NCBI RefSeq assembly: GCF_000485595.1
Contig: NW_014577180.1
Span: forward strand, 231,391-266,473
Source of the DNA: Priapulus caudatus
Lineage: Eukaryota > Priapulida > Priapulimorpha > Priapulimorphida > Priapulidae
DNA length: 35,083 nucleotides
Direction: 5' to 3'
In this document: piece after piece, positions 12,043-21,108 of the stretch
Numbering within the stretch: the first letter of the stretch is position 1
How the letters are laid out: each line of letters begins with the position of its first letter
Notes under the pieces: generated by a model
Seen by the model: the letters and a program-made list of their open reading frames with translations, nothing else
The model's database searches: none
Told to the model about the DNA's origin: nothing
Made by a program: the position numbers and the translations under genes

Positions 12043-12048
12043 TTTATT
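12043..12048 (-). terminator. Candidate poly(A) signal AATAAA of the RhoGEF-like gene
   Basis: TTTATT on the plus strand reads AATAAA on the minus strand, about 175 bases after the stop codon of the presumed last exon. Position and strand fit a short 3' untranslated region. The hexamer is common in AT-rich DNA, so this is an inference. Confidence 0.35.
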
Positions 12049-12222
12049 CAAAATTACACCGGCCGTAAATTACACGCACGACCAATGCATGCACGTACGC
12101 ACGCCCACGGGAGCGCACGTAGAATCCGTAGCCGTCCGATGCGTTGAGATAAAATGCTCACGCGAAAGACATCTGATATCTATTCTTTACGCGTACGGTC
12201 GTGCTGACAAGTCACACATTTG

Positions 12223-12276
12223 TTAACGCTGCGAGGTGGCGAGCCCCACCGAGATCCCTGCGTACTCCGCCGCCAC
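12223..12276 (-). CDS. Candidate terminal exon of a DH-PH RhoGEF-like gene
   Basis: On the minus strand a pyrimidine-containing acceptor (GCATTCTCAG) is followed by a GC-rich frame of 17 codons, ending in QR and a TAA stop. It starts in phase 0, which is what the preceding exon (14117-14319) leaves. The composition is coding-like compared with the surrounding AT-rich intron, and an AATAAA follows about 175 bases later. The segment would form a short tail after the PH domain. It has no domain of its own, so the link rests on phase, borders and position. Confidence 0.4.
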   Translation of the reverse strand: MAAEYAGISVGLATSQR

Positions 12277-12516
12277 CTGAGAATGCACTGCATGTTGCAT
12301 GCTAGAACGAGATTAATCTCAACACTTTGAACAACAAATCTGTACAGTCCGAGTCTCTACCGCGAAGCGACCGCCGCGTGCATGATTTTTTTTCCTAGGT
12401 CAATCAAGAACATAGAGCTCTAGTGAGCGCTGCTATTGGTTGAGCTTGTTTCGTCGCTCAATGACGTCACAGTGTCGTAATATTCATAGCACATCCAAAA
12501 TTTATAATTAGAATAT

Positions 12517-12586
12517 TCCTCAATAGCCGAGCGAGTACAGCACGCAATTCAAAGCTGAAAGGTCGATGGATCGAATCCCATCCGTT
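12517..12586 (+). ncRNA. tRNA-derived segment with A- and B-box-like motifs
   Basis: TAGCCGAGCGAG (about 12524) resembles an A box (TRGCNNAGYNGG) and GGATCGAATCC (about 12569) resembles a B box (GGTTCGANNCC), at tRNA-like spacing. GATGG and CCATC flank the B box and could form the T stem. A T run follows at once, as in Pol III termination. The anticodon arm is poor, so this is not a functional tRNA gene but a tRNA-derived relic such as a SINE head. Confidence 0.5.
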
Positions 12587-12763
12587 TTTTTAATTATTTT
12601 CCTGTTTTCTGTATTTTTCTATCTTTATCCGTTTAACAATTTTTTCCAATTAACGCAAATATTTACATGATTTATTTACAACAATTTAATAACAACAATT
12701 AATTTTTACAACAATTAAAAATTTAATTTTTTTATATTTTTTTAAATAGGGTTTGGGTTAAGG

Positions 12764-12817
12764 TTAGGGTTAGGGTTAGGGTTAGGGTTAGGGTTAGGGT
12801 TAGGGTTAGGGTTAGGG
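12764..12817 (+). repeat. Interstitial telomeric repeat, nine perfect TTAGGG units
   Basis: Nine uninterrupted TTAGGG copies, preceded by degenerate TTTGGG and TTAAGG units. TTAGGG is the telomere repeat of vertebrates and many invertebrates. Here it sits inside a foldback element and not at a chromosome end. Confidence 0.95.
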
Positions 12818-13139
12818 TCACAATGCAGTGAATGCACCATAAAACAGGAGTTTGAGACACGTGATTTGTATCAACCAATGGCAGCGCTCACTAGAGCCCT
12901 ATGTTCTTGATTGACCTAGGAAAAAAAATCACGCCGGCCACGTAACGGCTTCTCACACAATCTTATCGGCATGCTCTTGTGAAGATAGATGGCGCCAGCG
13001 CACGGCCGCCAGAAACTCAGGAGCTCTAATGGCGCAAGAACAATCGCGGTTGTTGTTCTTCGAGACCGAGCTCGCATAATCGTCATAGGACATAGGCTAA
13101 ACAGAGATGTTCATTATTTTCACGCTGAATAAGCGAGAG

Positions 13140-13322
13140 CCAGAGGCGTGTTCAGGAGAGCGAACGCTCGATGCGCACGCTCGCTGCACGAACGCAGCGC
13201 CTCTTGAACGATACACGAGCGCTCGCTGTGCGCTCGCTATGTCCAAGATGGCGGCCCCCATGGAGGGTTACTCAGCAGATTTTAATTGCGAGATTTTAAT
13301 GTCTTCGAACAAGTACTGTTAA
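13140..13322 (+). other. GCTCGC-rich patch ending in a YY1-like motif and short ORF
   Basis: Repeated GCTCGC/GAACGC words (13150-13240) resemble the core of the 123-bp palindrome downstream. AAGATGGCGGC at 13245-13255 is a textbook YY1 site, of the kind found at animal transcription and translation starts. The ATG inside it opens a 24-codon frame (MAAPMEG...) to TAA at 13320-13322. It could be a promoter and first-exon fragment or part of a repeat; no downstream exon was found. Confidence 0.25.
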
Positions 13323-13463
13323 ACGAATTAGCAAACGAAATTGATACGAATTGAATTTAGAAGTAAATGAATGAATAAAAAATGAAATGAAGTTGAAATA
13401 GATTGCAAATTGAAGTCGAAAATGTTAGATTCCCATTCGCCAGATTGCCCGTCGACATCTTGT

Positions 13464-13586
13464 AAACAACTCGCGCGCTGCGCGAACAGCCTTCTCAGCT
13501 TGCTCGCTCGCGCAGCGTCGTTCAGAAGGCGAGCGCTCGCGAGCGCGCAAGCTGAGAAGGCTGTTCGCGCAGCGCGCGAGTTGTTT
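13464..13586. repeat. 123-bp palindrome with perfect 40-bp arms
   Basis: The left arm, 13464-13503 (starting AAACAACTCGCGCGCTGCG), is the exact reverse complement of 13547-13586, separated by a GC-rich 43-base spacer rich in CGCTCGC. Perfect arms imply recent origin or ongoing homogenisation. No target duplication is visible. It lies in the last intron of the minus-strand gene. Confidence 0.8.
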
Positions 13587-13919
13587 TAGAAGGGCGGATA
13601 TTCTATGTGTTTGGACAGGAAGCCTTGCTGCACTGAGGACTCACCATCGGAAGCCTGCAACCGCACAGTGGGTGACGTCTGCATGTCTGCATTAATTGCT
13701 ACCTGCCAGCCTCGTGACGCGCAGTTGGTAATCTAACATAGCGTTGTCATTATTGCGAATGCAGCTCACACAACTTCGGGCCAGCGAGAAATTGTCATCA
13801 GGTCATCAACCGTGTAAGCGCACGCGCAAAGCCCAGGGAATTCATGCGATCCAGCAAATATGTGAGAATATATTTGCGTTCCAAAAATATGTTTGCGTTC
13901 GAAAAATATTTGAATCCGT

Positions 13920-14000
13920 TAGATACAATAAGGTAACCCAAACACAGGATAGGGTGGTTCCCCCCCCCTATCCTGTGTTTGGGTTACATTATTGTATCTA
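13920..14000. mobile_element. 81-bp palindrome flanked by TGAATCCGT direct repeats
   Basis: TAGATACAATAAGGTAACCC at the left is mirrored at the right (GGGTTACATTATTGTATCTA, one mismatch), and inner AAACACAGGATAGGG pairs with CCTATCCTGTGTTT, around a C-rich loop. The 9-mer TGAATCCGT lies at 13911-13919 and 14002-14010, consistent with a target duplication of 8 to 10 bases depending on where the tips are placed. This suggests a minimal MITE (hAT-like or Mutator-like spacing). It is not a member of the CAGGAG family. Confidence 0.65.
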
Positions 14001-14116
14001 GTGAATCCGTGTGCTGTTATAACCTCGAGAATATAGAGGGTAGCTGTGTTTGCCGTCCCATATATGCGCTCTCGCGAGTGCGTGTTTATCGGTACATCCA
14101 AAAGGTCGTGCCTTAC

Positions 14117-14319
14117 CTCATTTTGGGAGTGTTTCATGAGGTCCCATTGTAGAAACGTAATCAACGTCTTGTAGATGCCACTGTCGTCCAACTTTAACGT
14201 AAGTTGTCTCTCTTTGAACCGCTTGTTACTACCCTTTAGAGATTCCGGTTGGACTCGTATCTTTATCGTCAAGTCTATAAACACAGATGAGACAACACAT
14301 TTGCCATTCTTTAATGGGT
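14117..14319 (-). CDS. RhoGEF-like gene, exon 7 (C-terminal half of PH domain)
   Basis: A 67-codon open exon on the minus strand ending at a strong donor (AATGAG then GTAAGG) in phase 0. The closest acceptor (TTTCCAG, giving a start at 14330) would put a stop in frame after the previous exon. An AG 11 bases further (GATCGAG, start 14319) restores the phase, so I use that; an error or mutation here is possible. The encoded segment alternates hydrophobic and charged residues and ends in a helix-like TLITFLQWDLMKH, which fits the last strands and closing helix of a PH domain, though the family match is weak. Confidence 0.5.
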
Positions 14320-14600
14320 CTCGATCACAGCTGGAAATATAAGTAATGGGATTTTTAAAGTTAAATGTTTATTTAATGCACCTGGTACCGGAGTCTTGAT
14401 AGCTCTCGTCTCCTCTGACGTTAAATGCCATTAATAGACGATATTTACTGCTGATAGCATGCGTCGTGTCGAGGGGTAGCTGTTATTGTTCGCTTCAGTG
14501 ACGCGCAAATTAATTGTAGATATGTTTGCACGACCACTGGTGATAAACGTTCACTACTTTTTCACAAGAAAGGATGAAGGGTATGCAGGTTAATACTTAC

Positions 14601-14718
14601 TCTCCTGTTTGCAAGCACAATGCGTTAGTTTGTCGATCAACAACGGTTCCGCAATGATAGTTATGACGTCATCGATGGTGCAGAATATAATCATGTCACT
14701 GAGTAACACTGCCCAAAC
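14601..14718 (-). CDS. RhoGEF-like gene, exon 6 (PH domain core)
   Basis: Acceptor ACTTTATGCAG and donor GTAAGTATT bound 39 codons plus one base. The protein segment VWAVLLSDMIIFC is a clear PH-domain signature (the 'VFLLSDMLLF' strand seen in Dbl-family exchange factors) and is followed by a second strand and EPLLIDKL, matching the usual 'PIxLxxL' strand. It joins in phase 0 to the exon at 17148-17275, whose end (KVVFKKKLK) supplies the first strand of the same PH domain. PH domains next to DH domains bind phosphoinositides and help position the GTPase. Confidence 0.75.
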
Positions 14719-16136
14719 CTGCATAAAGTGATATATAATACGTCAATGAAAAATCTTAAACTATTAAAATGCTTAATTTTTCCATTAACCCAGAACAAAA
14801 ATTAGTGTAACCCTAGCTCTGTAATTCAAGAGAAAATTTATCTTGTTTATAAATGTGCCATCAACAAATTATGTGAATCTGCGTATCTTAATAACTCACT
14901 CCCGTTTCTCTAGTATAATCAACTTTTTTTCTGAATGGGTATTGCTTCACGTAAAAAAAAACTAGGAGAAATATTACTGGAGGACTATTTGATTTTTCCC
15001 ATCATATAGCATGACGTCTAATTATTACGAATCCCTCTCAAGATTACAGAAACAGCGTGACATTTTTTATTCAGCAATCACGTTTGATTGACGTAAATAT
15101 AATCCCGTTCTGTTTTCTAGAATTTTTAGTTTACAATGTCTAGACCATGACATCTTGTAATTATATTTCACTTCGTTCTGTTGGCTCGGTTTATTATCCT
15201 ATTCTAATTATTTTATCATACTAAATTATTATATACAATAACAATCCCCTTTGATTGAAAATTGTAGAAAAATAAAAGACTAATTTTAACGCTGCGTTAT
15301 ATTTTGTCAACGCTGTAACGTCCCTACACCTCGTCCTGTGACACTAATAAAAAAAGGCATCTATTGTAAACGGGTTAATACCCTGAATAATTTCGCGTAG
15401 ATTCTATTTTGAACTAATAATTTTAATTAACAGTTGTTCAATCGATGCAGGTTTTCAAGGTTGAATATGCGGCCATTGGTTACCACGGCCGTATTAAATA
15501 ATCCTCATTACAAGCGTTATCCGAGAATCTGTCAGCTTCTATCTAGCGGGGAAATGTTTTGCAGAAAACACGCGAGGAAAATTATTTTCACTTTAACATT
15601 TTTGTTCTGCGCTTAATCTTGATTTTATTTATAGTCATCACACATGACGTAGCAATCAGCGTGCGCGTGTAAACGTCGTGAGTACCAGACGTATCGTTCG
15701 TGATGTGCATGTATATATAATGTAGACATCGCGTGAATCCAAAATGATAGGAAAACCACCTGTTTCACTTGGCTAACAAGTAAAAATGCCTACGCAGGCG
15801 GGTACACGTGATTTAAAGTGTAAACAAGATGCTGGTACACGTCGTTACTCAGGAAATTCTGCAGTTGTTCGGAAAAAAATTAATACGCACACGCAAACGC
15901 ATCACGCACGCACGCACGCACGCACACGCACATACACATGAACACACATACACGCACACGCGCGCGTGCATGCGCGCAGGCACGCAGAATTACATTACTG
16001 CTCAGCTAACCAGCAAGAATGCTGTAAACAGGAAGCCGCCTGATAGCCTGTCTCTAACTACACACCATGATCCTGCATGTCGAGATATCTTTTATCGGGT
16101 AGGGGGGCCTTGTTTAAGCACGGGATGATGTGTTAC
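14719..16136. other. Intron 5 of the RhoGEF-like gene, left part
   Basis: AT-rich intronic sequence with no other gene. A CA/CG alternating tract at 15885-15980 (GCACGCACGCAC-type) is the main feature. Confidence 0.5.
15885..15980. repeat. CA/CG alternating microsatellite
   Basis: Units of CACG and CA repeat and end in GCGCGCGTGCATGCGCGC. It is similar in type to the tracts at 9780 and 27181. Confidence 0.75.
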
Positions 16137-16143
16137 ATATTAT

Positions 16144-16181
16144 CAGGAGTAGATAAAGGGAACTCCTTTTATCTACTCCTG
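16144..16181. mobile_element. 38-bp near-perfect palindrome of the CAGGAG family
   Basis: The left arm CAGGAGTAGATAAA is mirrored exactly at the right end; the arms then continue into GG/CC around a short loop with a one-base indel. ATATTAT lies directly on each side (16137-16143 and 16182-16188), a 7-bp direct repeat. The arm sequence is close to that of the copy at 19786. Confidence 0.75.
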
Positions 16182-16188
16182 ATATTAT

Positions 16189-17147
16189 AAATGAACGACA
16201 AAAAAACAGAGTATTTCATTTCAGTATTTCAAAATATATACGCATTCGAATATGAAAATAATGCATCGACACTATCCTTAATTTTATTAGTGTTTTAACC
16301 TAATTATTACCATTTGCGCAACCCCGCAATTATCATATCATGGGTAAACTAATACTAGAATTATCTACGGGGTAAATATGGGCGATGGGTGTGATCTTCT
16401 AACAATAACCATTTTAGAAGCTCATTCGGAATTGTCGCGAGGTGTCTCGTTTATGGCCTTCCACAAATTTATGAAGCAGCTATGTATTTTTGTTGATTGG
16501 GGACATGCATATTGTCTAGGCAAAATCCTATTTAATTGGTATTCTGAACCATTTGTCTCTCTCTTCTATTTTCTGGTCATGTTAAAATATATCTACCGCC
16601 ATATATATATTTTCAGCAAGAAATATATCAGCAGAAGAATATATTTTCAGCAAGTGCTATAATTGAGTTCTAATCTGAGTTTCAGTACTATAGCAAAAAA
16701 TTTACATTTAATAACAAACCACTGTTATAATACGTTGTCCTCGTATTCCTTCGTTTCTTTCTTATATACCTCTTCTCTCCCTCCCTTTCCTTTTCTCTCC
16801 TCATTATCTCACGCGCGTACTCGTTCCCTTTTGTGTGTGTCACACACATGCTATATTAGTACGATACCTCTTGCGATTTGCTCGCTTCTGACTTCCTTAC
16901 AGTACATGCGTAAATGAACTGCTGACTGGAATGAAACACGAGCGCCACCTGGTGAATAAAACCAAACGCAATCAATTAAATTGCTGTTAGCTTGCAGTAT
17001 GTTTTCAGCGAATATTTTGTTATTAAGCAAGAATCCTAAGTTAGATATGTTTCCATGTATTATATTTTACATTCAAATGTACTCACTGTCATTTATACAA
17101 ATGTGATCAAGATTGTACTTAATTTGCAAAGAAAAGAAGTAACAAAC
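16189..17147. other. Intron 5 of the RhoGEF-like gene, right part
   Basis: No coding evidence; a plus-strand frame at 16378-16662 is unrecognised. GCGCCACCTGGTG at 16942-16954 resembles the CTCF core in reverse orientation. Confidence 0.4.
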
Positions 17148-17275
17148 CTTTAATTTCTTCTTAAATACAACCTTGCTGTGCAGGTCACACATCGTTGCGT
17201 TTAGAAAGTCTCTATCCTTGCCAGCAGATGGCAGTGGTGAGTTTTTCTGGATCTTCGAACACCACCGCTCCATAG
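17148..17275 (-). CDS. RhoGEF-like gene, exon 5 (DH end, linker, PH start)
   Basis: Acceptor ACTCCTGGCAG and donor GTTTGTTAC bound 128 bases. The first two bases complete a codon begun by exon 4 (phase 1), and the exon ends in phase 0. The start (TMERWCSKIQK) continues the last DH helix, a Ser/Pro-containing linker follows, and MCDLHSKVVFKKKLK reads as the first strand of the PH domain. The frame is open only in the reading required by both neighbours, which supports the splice model. Confidence 0.7.
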
Positions 17276-17564
17276 CTGCCAGGAGTTGTTAATAAACTTT
17301 ACGAATGAAATATAGGCCTATAACGTTTTCATGTAAAAGAAATATTAACACTTGAAGGCACTTACAGCAGCCAATTATTGTTTATAGAATTCAAAATCGG
17401 GTTCATCCGTGAATGAGGTATGGTCTGCTAAAATTGCTTCCTTCTCCCTACTTTGTAATTGGAATACTATCCTAACATTTTACTCCCTGTTTTTCTGTAT
17501 GTCTCTCTCGCTTACCCTTATACCTCCGTCTCTCTCTTCCACCAGCTCTAGCTCACCACCTTCT

Positions 17565-17678
<114 letters not shown>

Positions 17679-17855
17679 ATCTCTCGCTCTCTCTCTCCTT
17701 GCTCTCTCTCTATTTATCGATCTATCCATCCGTCCGTTCGGCCATCTGCCCCTATCTCTTTATCTGTTCTGTCTTTCGTTCTCGTTCTCTACAAATTGAC
17801 TGAATTTCCTCATTCTCCCTCACGCCCCCATCTCTCTCGCACACTTCGCACGTAC

Positions 17856-18021
17856 TTTCCACGATGTCCTCTAGGTCGTCGTAGTCGTGATGGCCCATCG
17901 GTGTACACGAGAGCACGGCCTGCATGCGAGCAACCAGGTCGGTAATGTGGTACATCGGTCGCAGTAGAAGCTCAGTGAGATCCTGACTCCAGGCCGCCGG
18001 CGTCCTCTTCCCCTTGACTCC
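17856..18021 (-). CDS. RhoGEF-like gene, exon 4 (DH domain, conserved region 3)
   Basis: Acceptor TGTGTCATCTGCAG and donor GTACGTGCG bound 55 codons plus one base. The segment LTELLLRPMYHITDLVARM followed by CTPMGHHDYDDLEDIVE matches the third conserved region of DH domains, typically LLLxPxQRIxRYxLLL then HTPxxHxDYxxLxxA. The TP...DY.DL spacing is exact. The central QR..RY residues, which in Dbl proteins contact the GTPase, are replaced by YH..DL, so exchange activity may be altered. It joins exon 3 in phase 0. Confidence 0.8.
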
Positions 18022-18918
18022 CTGCAGATGACACAGGTTAGCGCGTTATATCAACTATCAAATCAATTTACGTAGTCGTCCCAATTAGTACGGCGGATTA
18101 GCGCATGACTTGTGCACTTTTATATCACACGCATACCAGCCAAATGAGAAGCGAAAATAGAAGCTACGATACAAATGGGTATTCCGCCACATGGATTAAA
18201 ATTACAGGTACAGACCCCTGAGTAGATAACGCATTTTGTTAATTCCTGCATTGGCATTTGTCAGTAGCAAAATGCTTGCTCGCAGAGTAAATTGTACACT
18301 TTTATCACGTCTTCTTTTTCGGCTTACCGCATTACAACTACTCCAACTGAATGGCACTTTGGCAACTCTGCTATTTACAATGCTGGTAACTTAATTTGTA
18401 CGCACCATGGTGGTGCTTTTATAAAGCTTTAAAATGATTCCGAAATCGCGTCCATCGTGTGTATAAAGGTTGGTCACGTTCTTGTTAAATGTCATCTTGG
18501 TTTGCGCACCACCTTCTAATTTTACTAAGAGCACAAGAAGGCGAGAAAGTAGACGGATCAGAGACTCGCAGTCTACCAGTTCTAATATTGTGTTAATATA
18601 ATTGTATAATTGTAATTCATATTGTGTAACATTGTGTACATTACCAGTTCTAATATTGTGTCAATCTAATAGTACAGTTCTAATTAATATTGTGTTACAT
18701 TACCAGTTCTAATATAGTGGATGGGGTTCGTTGAAAAATTTGTTTATAAGCTTTCTTGCGGCTTGTGATTTATTTTGTTGCCAATGGTAGAAGATTTATT
18801 CGTGTAAACTGACTGGTGATGACTGACCCCAATTATTGAGCGAGCAAAGAACGGCGTTCCAAAAGCACAGCGAAAGCCAACTGCTGACCTTTAACCTCAC
18901 TGGCGAAGAGGAACTCAC
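18022..18918. other. Intron 3 of the RhoGEF-like gene
   Basis: No coding evidence. It contains the short repeats listed at 18575-18720. Confidence 0.6.
18575..18720. repeat. Dispersed ACCAGTTCTAATAT repeats
   Basis: ACCAGTTCTAATATTGTGT or a close variant begins at 18575, 18643 and 18702, with a partial copy near 18673. Intervening sequence is rich in TAATATTGTG words. It looks like a small decayed minisatellite. Confidence 0.55.
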
Positions 18919-19035
18919 CTTGAGGTTGACGATATATCGGCGAAAGTCCGGTGACGTCAGCTTGAGTGAAAGCAGCTGTAAAGCGAAGCCTAATCCGTGG
19001 CAGTAGGACGCGTAGCAGTCACACATCTCTTGCAC
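18919..19035 (-). CDS. RhoGEF-like gene, exon 3 (DH domain middle)
   Basis: The acceptor ends CGACACAG and the donor is GTGAGTTCC, bounding exactly 39 codons in phase 0 at both ends. The segment starts VQEMCDCYASYCHGLGFAL and later has SPDFRRYIVNLK. This fits the DH helices in which an 'xxxYxxYCxN' motif is followed by 'PxFxxFL'. It links exon 2 (ending VGDIYLAR) to exon 4 without breaking the frame. Confidence 0.75.
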
Positions 19036-19116
19036 CTGTGTCGCGGAGAAGGTTCTGCTGATAATAACTTGTGTACGATTCTTAGCACTGTCAAATTAGC
19101 CAAACAGGTTGTTCCT

Positions 19117-19195
19117 GTCTGTCGGGTTGTCTGTCTGTCTGTCAGTGTGTCTGTCTTTCCGTCTGTCTATTCAACTGTCTGTCTGTCTCTCGGTT
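19117..19195. repeat. (GTCT)n-rich microsatellite
   Basis: Interrupted runs of CTGT/GTCT units in intron 2 of the minus-strand gene. Confidence 0.7.
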
Positions 19196-19238
19196 TCTCT
19201 AAATTCAGTGAGGCTTCATGCGAGGTTAGTATCATTAT

Positions 19239-19666
19239 CAGTGGCGTAGTTAGGGGGAAAAAGGAGGTCATGGCCCCCCGTTGTTGATCCGAAAGTAAAA
19301 AAAGAAGAAGTAGGGTTCTACTAAAATGAGAATTGTCGTAGTCAGAATGAAGGCTGTTCATGTACTCAAAAGTGCCTCAAATACCATATCCTGCGATCTA
19401 CATTTGGAAAAAAAATTTGGGGGAGGACCTCCATACCCCCCGCCTGTTTTCACCCCTCCTCCTTGGAATCCTGGATCCGCCACACGAACAAAAATGTCGC
19501 CTTTTTGCATGGCGCCCAAAATAAAGATTGCAGCGCTGAGAGGTGGGGGAGCGTAGGGTGTGGAGAGGGAGGCGGAGAAACCATTAAAATATTAAGTCAT
19601 CCACTATTTTGCGCAGTTCGCCGTGTTTGCCCCCCCCCCTGTTAAAAAATCCTGGCTACGCCACTG
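19239..19666. mobile_element. hAT-like MITE with CAGTGGCGTAG ends
   Basis: Inverted tips CAGTGGCGTAG and CTACGCCACTG bound 428 bases. The flanking octamers ATCATTAT (19231-19238) and ACCATTAT (19667-19674) agree at seven of eight positions, fitting the 8-bp duplication of hAT transposons, whose tips are often CAGNGGCG. Inside are runs of G and C and a module of about 125 bases (19317-19442) also found at 28068-28194. There is no transposase frame. It lies in intron 2 of the minus-strand gene. Confidence 0.7.
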
Positions 19667-19785
19667 ACCATTATTATTATATATTTATATAAATATATAA
19701 TATGAAAAGCTTTTATATATGTATATATGTATATCATCATGGGTGTTTGTCCTTATTAACCCTTGATGTATATATATATATATAT

Positions 19786-19819
19786 CAGAAGTAGATAATA
19801 GGCCTATTATCTACTTCTG
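19786..19819. mobile_element. 34-bp perfect palindrome, CAGAAG variant of the CAGGAG family
   Basis: The left half CAGAAGTAGATAATAGG is exactly mirrored in the right half. The tips are CAGAAG/CTTCTG in place of CAGGAG/CTCCTG, with the same base changed in both arms. It sits in a TA run, and both flanks begin ATATATAT, so the duplication length cannot be fixed (6 or 8 fits, 7 does not). Confidence 0.65.
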
Positions 19820-19829
19820 ATATATATGA

Positions 19830-20424
19830 ATAAAATACATAAATAGAAACGCGTTTAATTTTCATTTCCATGCATTGCAAATCATCGATGTGTTTCATTC
19901 CGTGCATTTACTGATCTTCTAAGTATTCATCAATCGGATATACTGTAGTTAAGTTCGCTATAATAGAGCGGAGAAATTGGATTTGCCCAAAGTAAGTGGG
20001 AACGTTTAAATTAGATACTGAAAAATCTTTATTTTATTTAAGAATTATTTAATCTTGAATGAATAATTTTATTTAAAGAATCTATTTTATTTGTACATAA
20101 AACCCTGTATATTACGTAGTGAATGTTAATTTTAATTGGGGTATTACTCGCATACGCTCACCAGTGTGCTCATTGTAAGCGATGCACATCTGTCTGCATT
20201 TCAGACATTCTCGTTATATAATTTAATCAGACGTATTTCAAGTCGACAGAATGAATCGCGATTAACACTTTTAAGATATTATTTTATTACTGTGAACGAA
20301 TATTACGACATATTTGCTAAGCTACTCGAGTTTGTTTCCATAAATAGCTCGGCCGAACGTCGCTTAGGTCACCGTGTAGAGAGTGAGCGTGGCGTCGTTA
20401 ATATTACGCGGCTAACCACGTAAC
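19830..20424. other. Intron 2 sequence left of the large transposon
   Basis: AT-rich, no supported gene. A plus-strand frame at 20136-20423 is unrecognised. Confidence 0.4.
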
Positions 20425-20427
20425 CAC

Positions 20428-21099
20428 TAGTCTATCAGCTGGGGGAAGTCCTGAGTGCATTTATATGTCCCCGCAGTTTGACGCTTGATTAATGTATGGG
20501 ACACCCCTGGGAGTAAAAAAAACTTGGGTAGACATTCTAAATCTTGGGAAGGATAGGTGAAATTCAAGATGGCGTTCAAGATGGCCATCAATTCATGTAA
20601 TTGACCATAACTCGCCACCTATTTATGATAGGAGGTTGATTTTGGTGTCTATCCCTATATTTTATGGGTCAGGCTATCCATTAAAACTGATAGCCGTACC
20701 GAAAATGCATTGCATCATTGTTAAATCTAAGATGGCCGCCGAAAGGGACACCGTATCATATAAACTGCTATAACTTCTCGCAGACTTATGATAGGAGGGT
20801 AATTTTCGTGTCTATCCCTATGTTTTAGGGGTCAGGTTATCCACTGAGACTAATAACCAGATTAAAAACGCACTGCATCACCATCAAAGCTAAGATGGCC
20901 ACCAAATATGACCGTCATTTATTGACAACTTTTCACATATCGCTATAATACTAGCAGCATTTACAGTATACATGATATTATTGGTAAGGTAACTTTAATA
21001 CTGATTACTGTGTCCTTAGGATACCAATTGGGTTTCTGCAGTCATTGACTTGTTTGGTCTGGCATTTGCAAAATTCGCAACACTTGGCACCATTTTGTT
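20428..21099 (+). repeat. Left 672-bp terminal inverted repeat
   Basis: It matches 23953-24624 in reverse complement across its whole length. It contains four AAGATGGC words (20566, 20578, 20729, 20892) and two direct subrepeats spaced 163 bases apart (TATGATAGGAGG at 20624 and 20787). Its innermost roughly 95 bases are an antisense copy of the end of the transposon gene. Confidence 0.9.
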
Positions 21100-21108
21100 T
21101 TACACTTC

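Larger units (their letters stand above)
12383..12931. mobile_element. Foldback element with tRNA-like segment and telomere repeats
   Basis: Inverted ends of about 58 bases start TGATTTTTTTTCCTAGGTC at the left and are mirrored at 12874-12931, including AATCAAGAACATAG and GAGCGCTG. Between them lie, in order, a CRE word (TGACGTCA near 12462), a tRNA-like segment, an AT-rich stretch with T runs, and a TTAGGG array. There is no open reading frame. A foldback with an internal Pol III-type promoter and telomere repeats is an unusual composite; it may be a SINE inside a MITE. It lies in the last intron of the minus-strand gene. No target duplication could be identified. Confidence 0.6.

Noticed and set aside
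12517-12586. Functional tRNA gene
   Set aside because: A- and B-box-like words are present but the acceptor and anticodon stems do not form, so it is kept only as a tRNA-derived relic.
13744-14284. Frames on both strands ending in similar peptides (TQTQDR)
   Set aside because: The shared peptide comes from the 81-bp palindrome read on both strands; only the part at 14117-14319 (minus) has splice borders.
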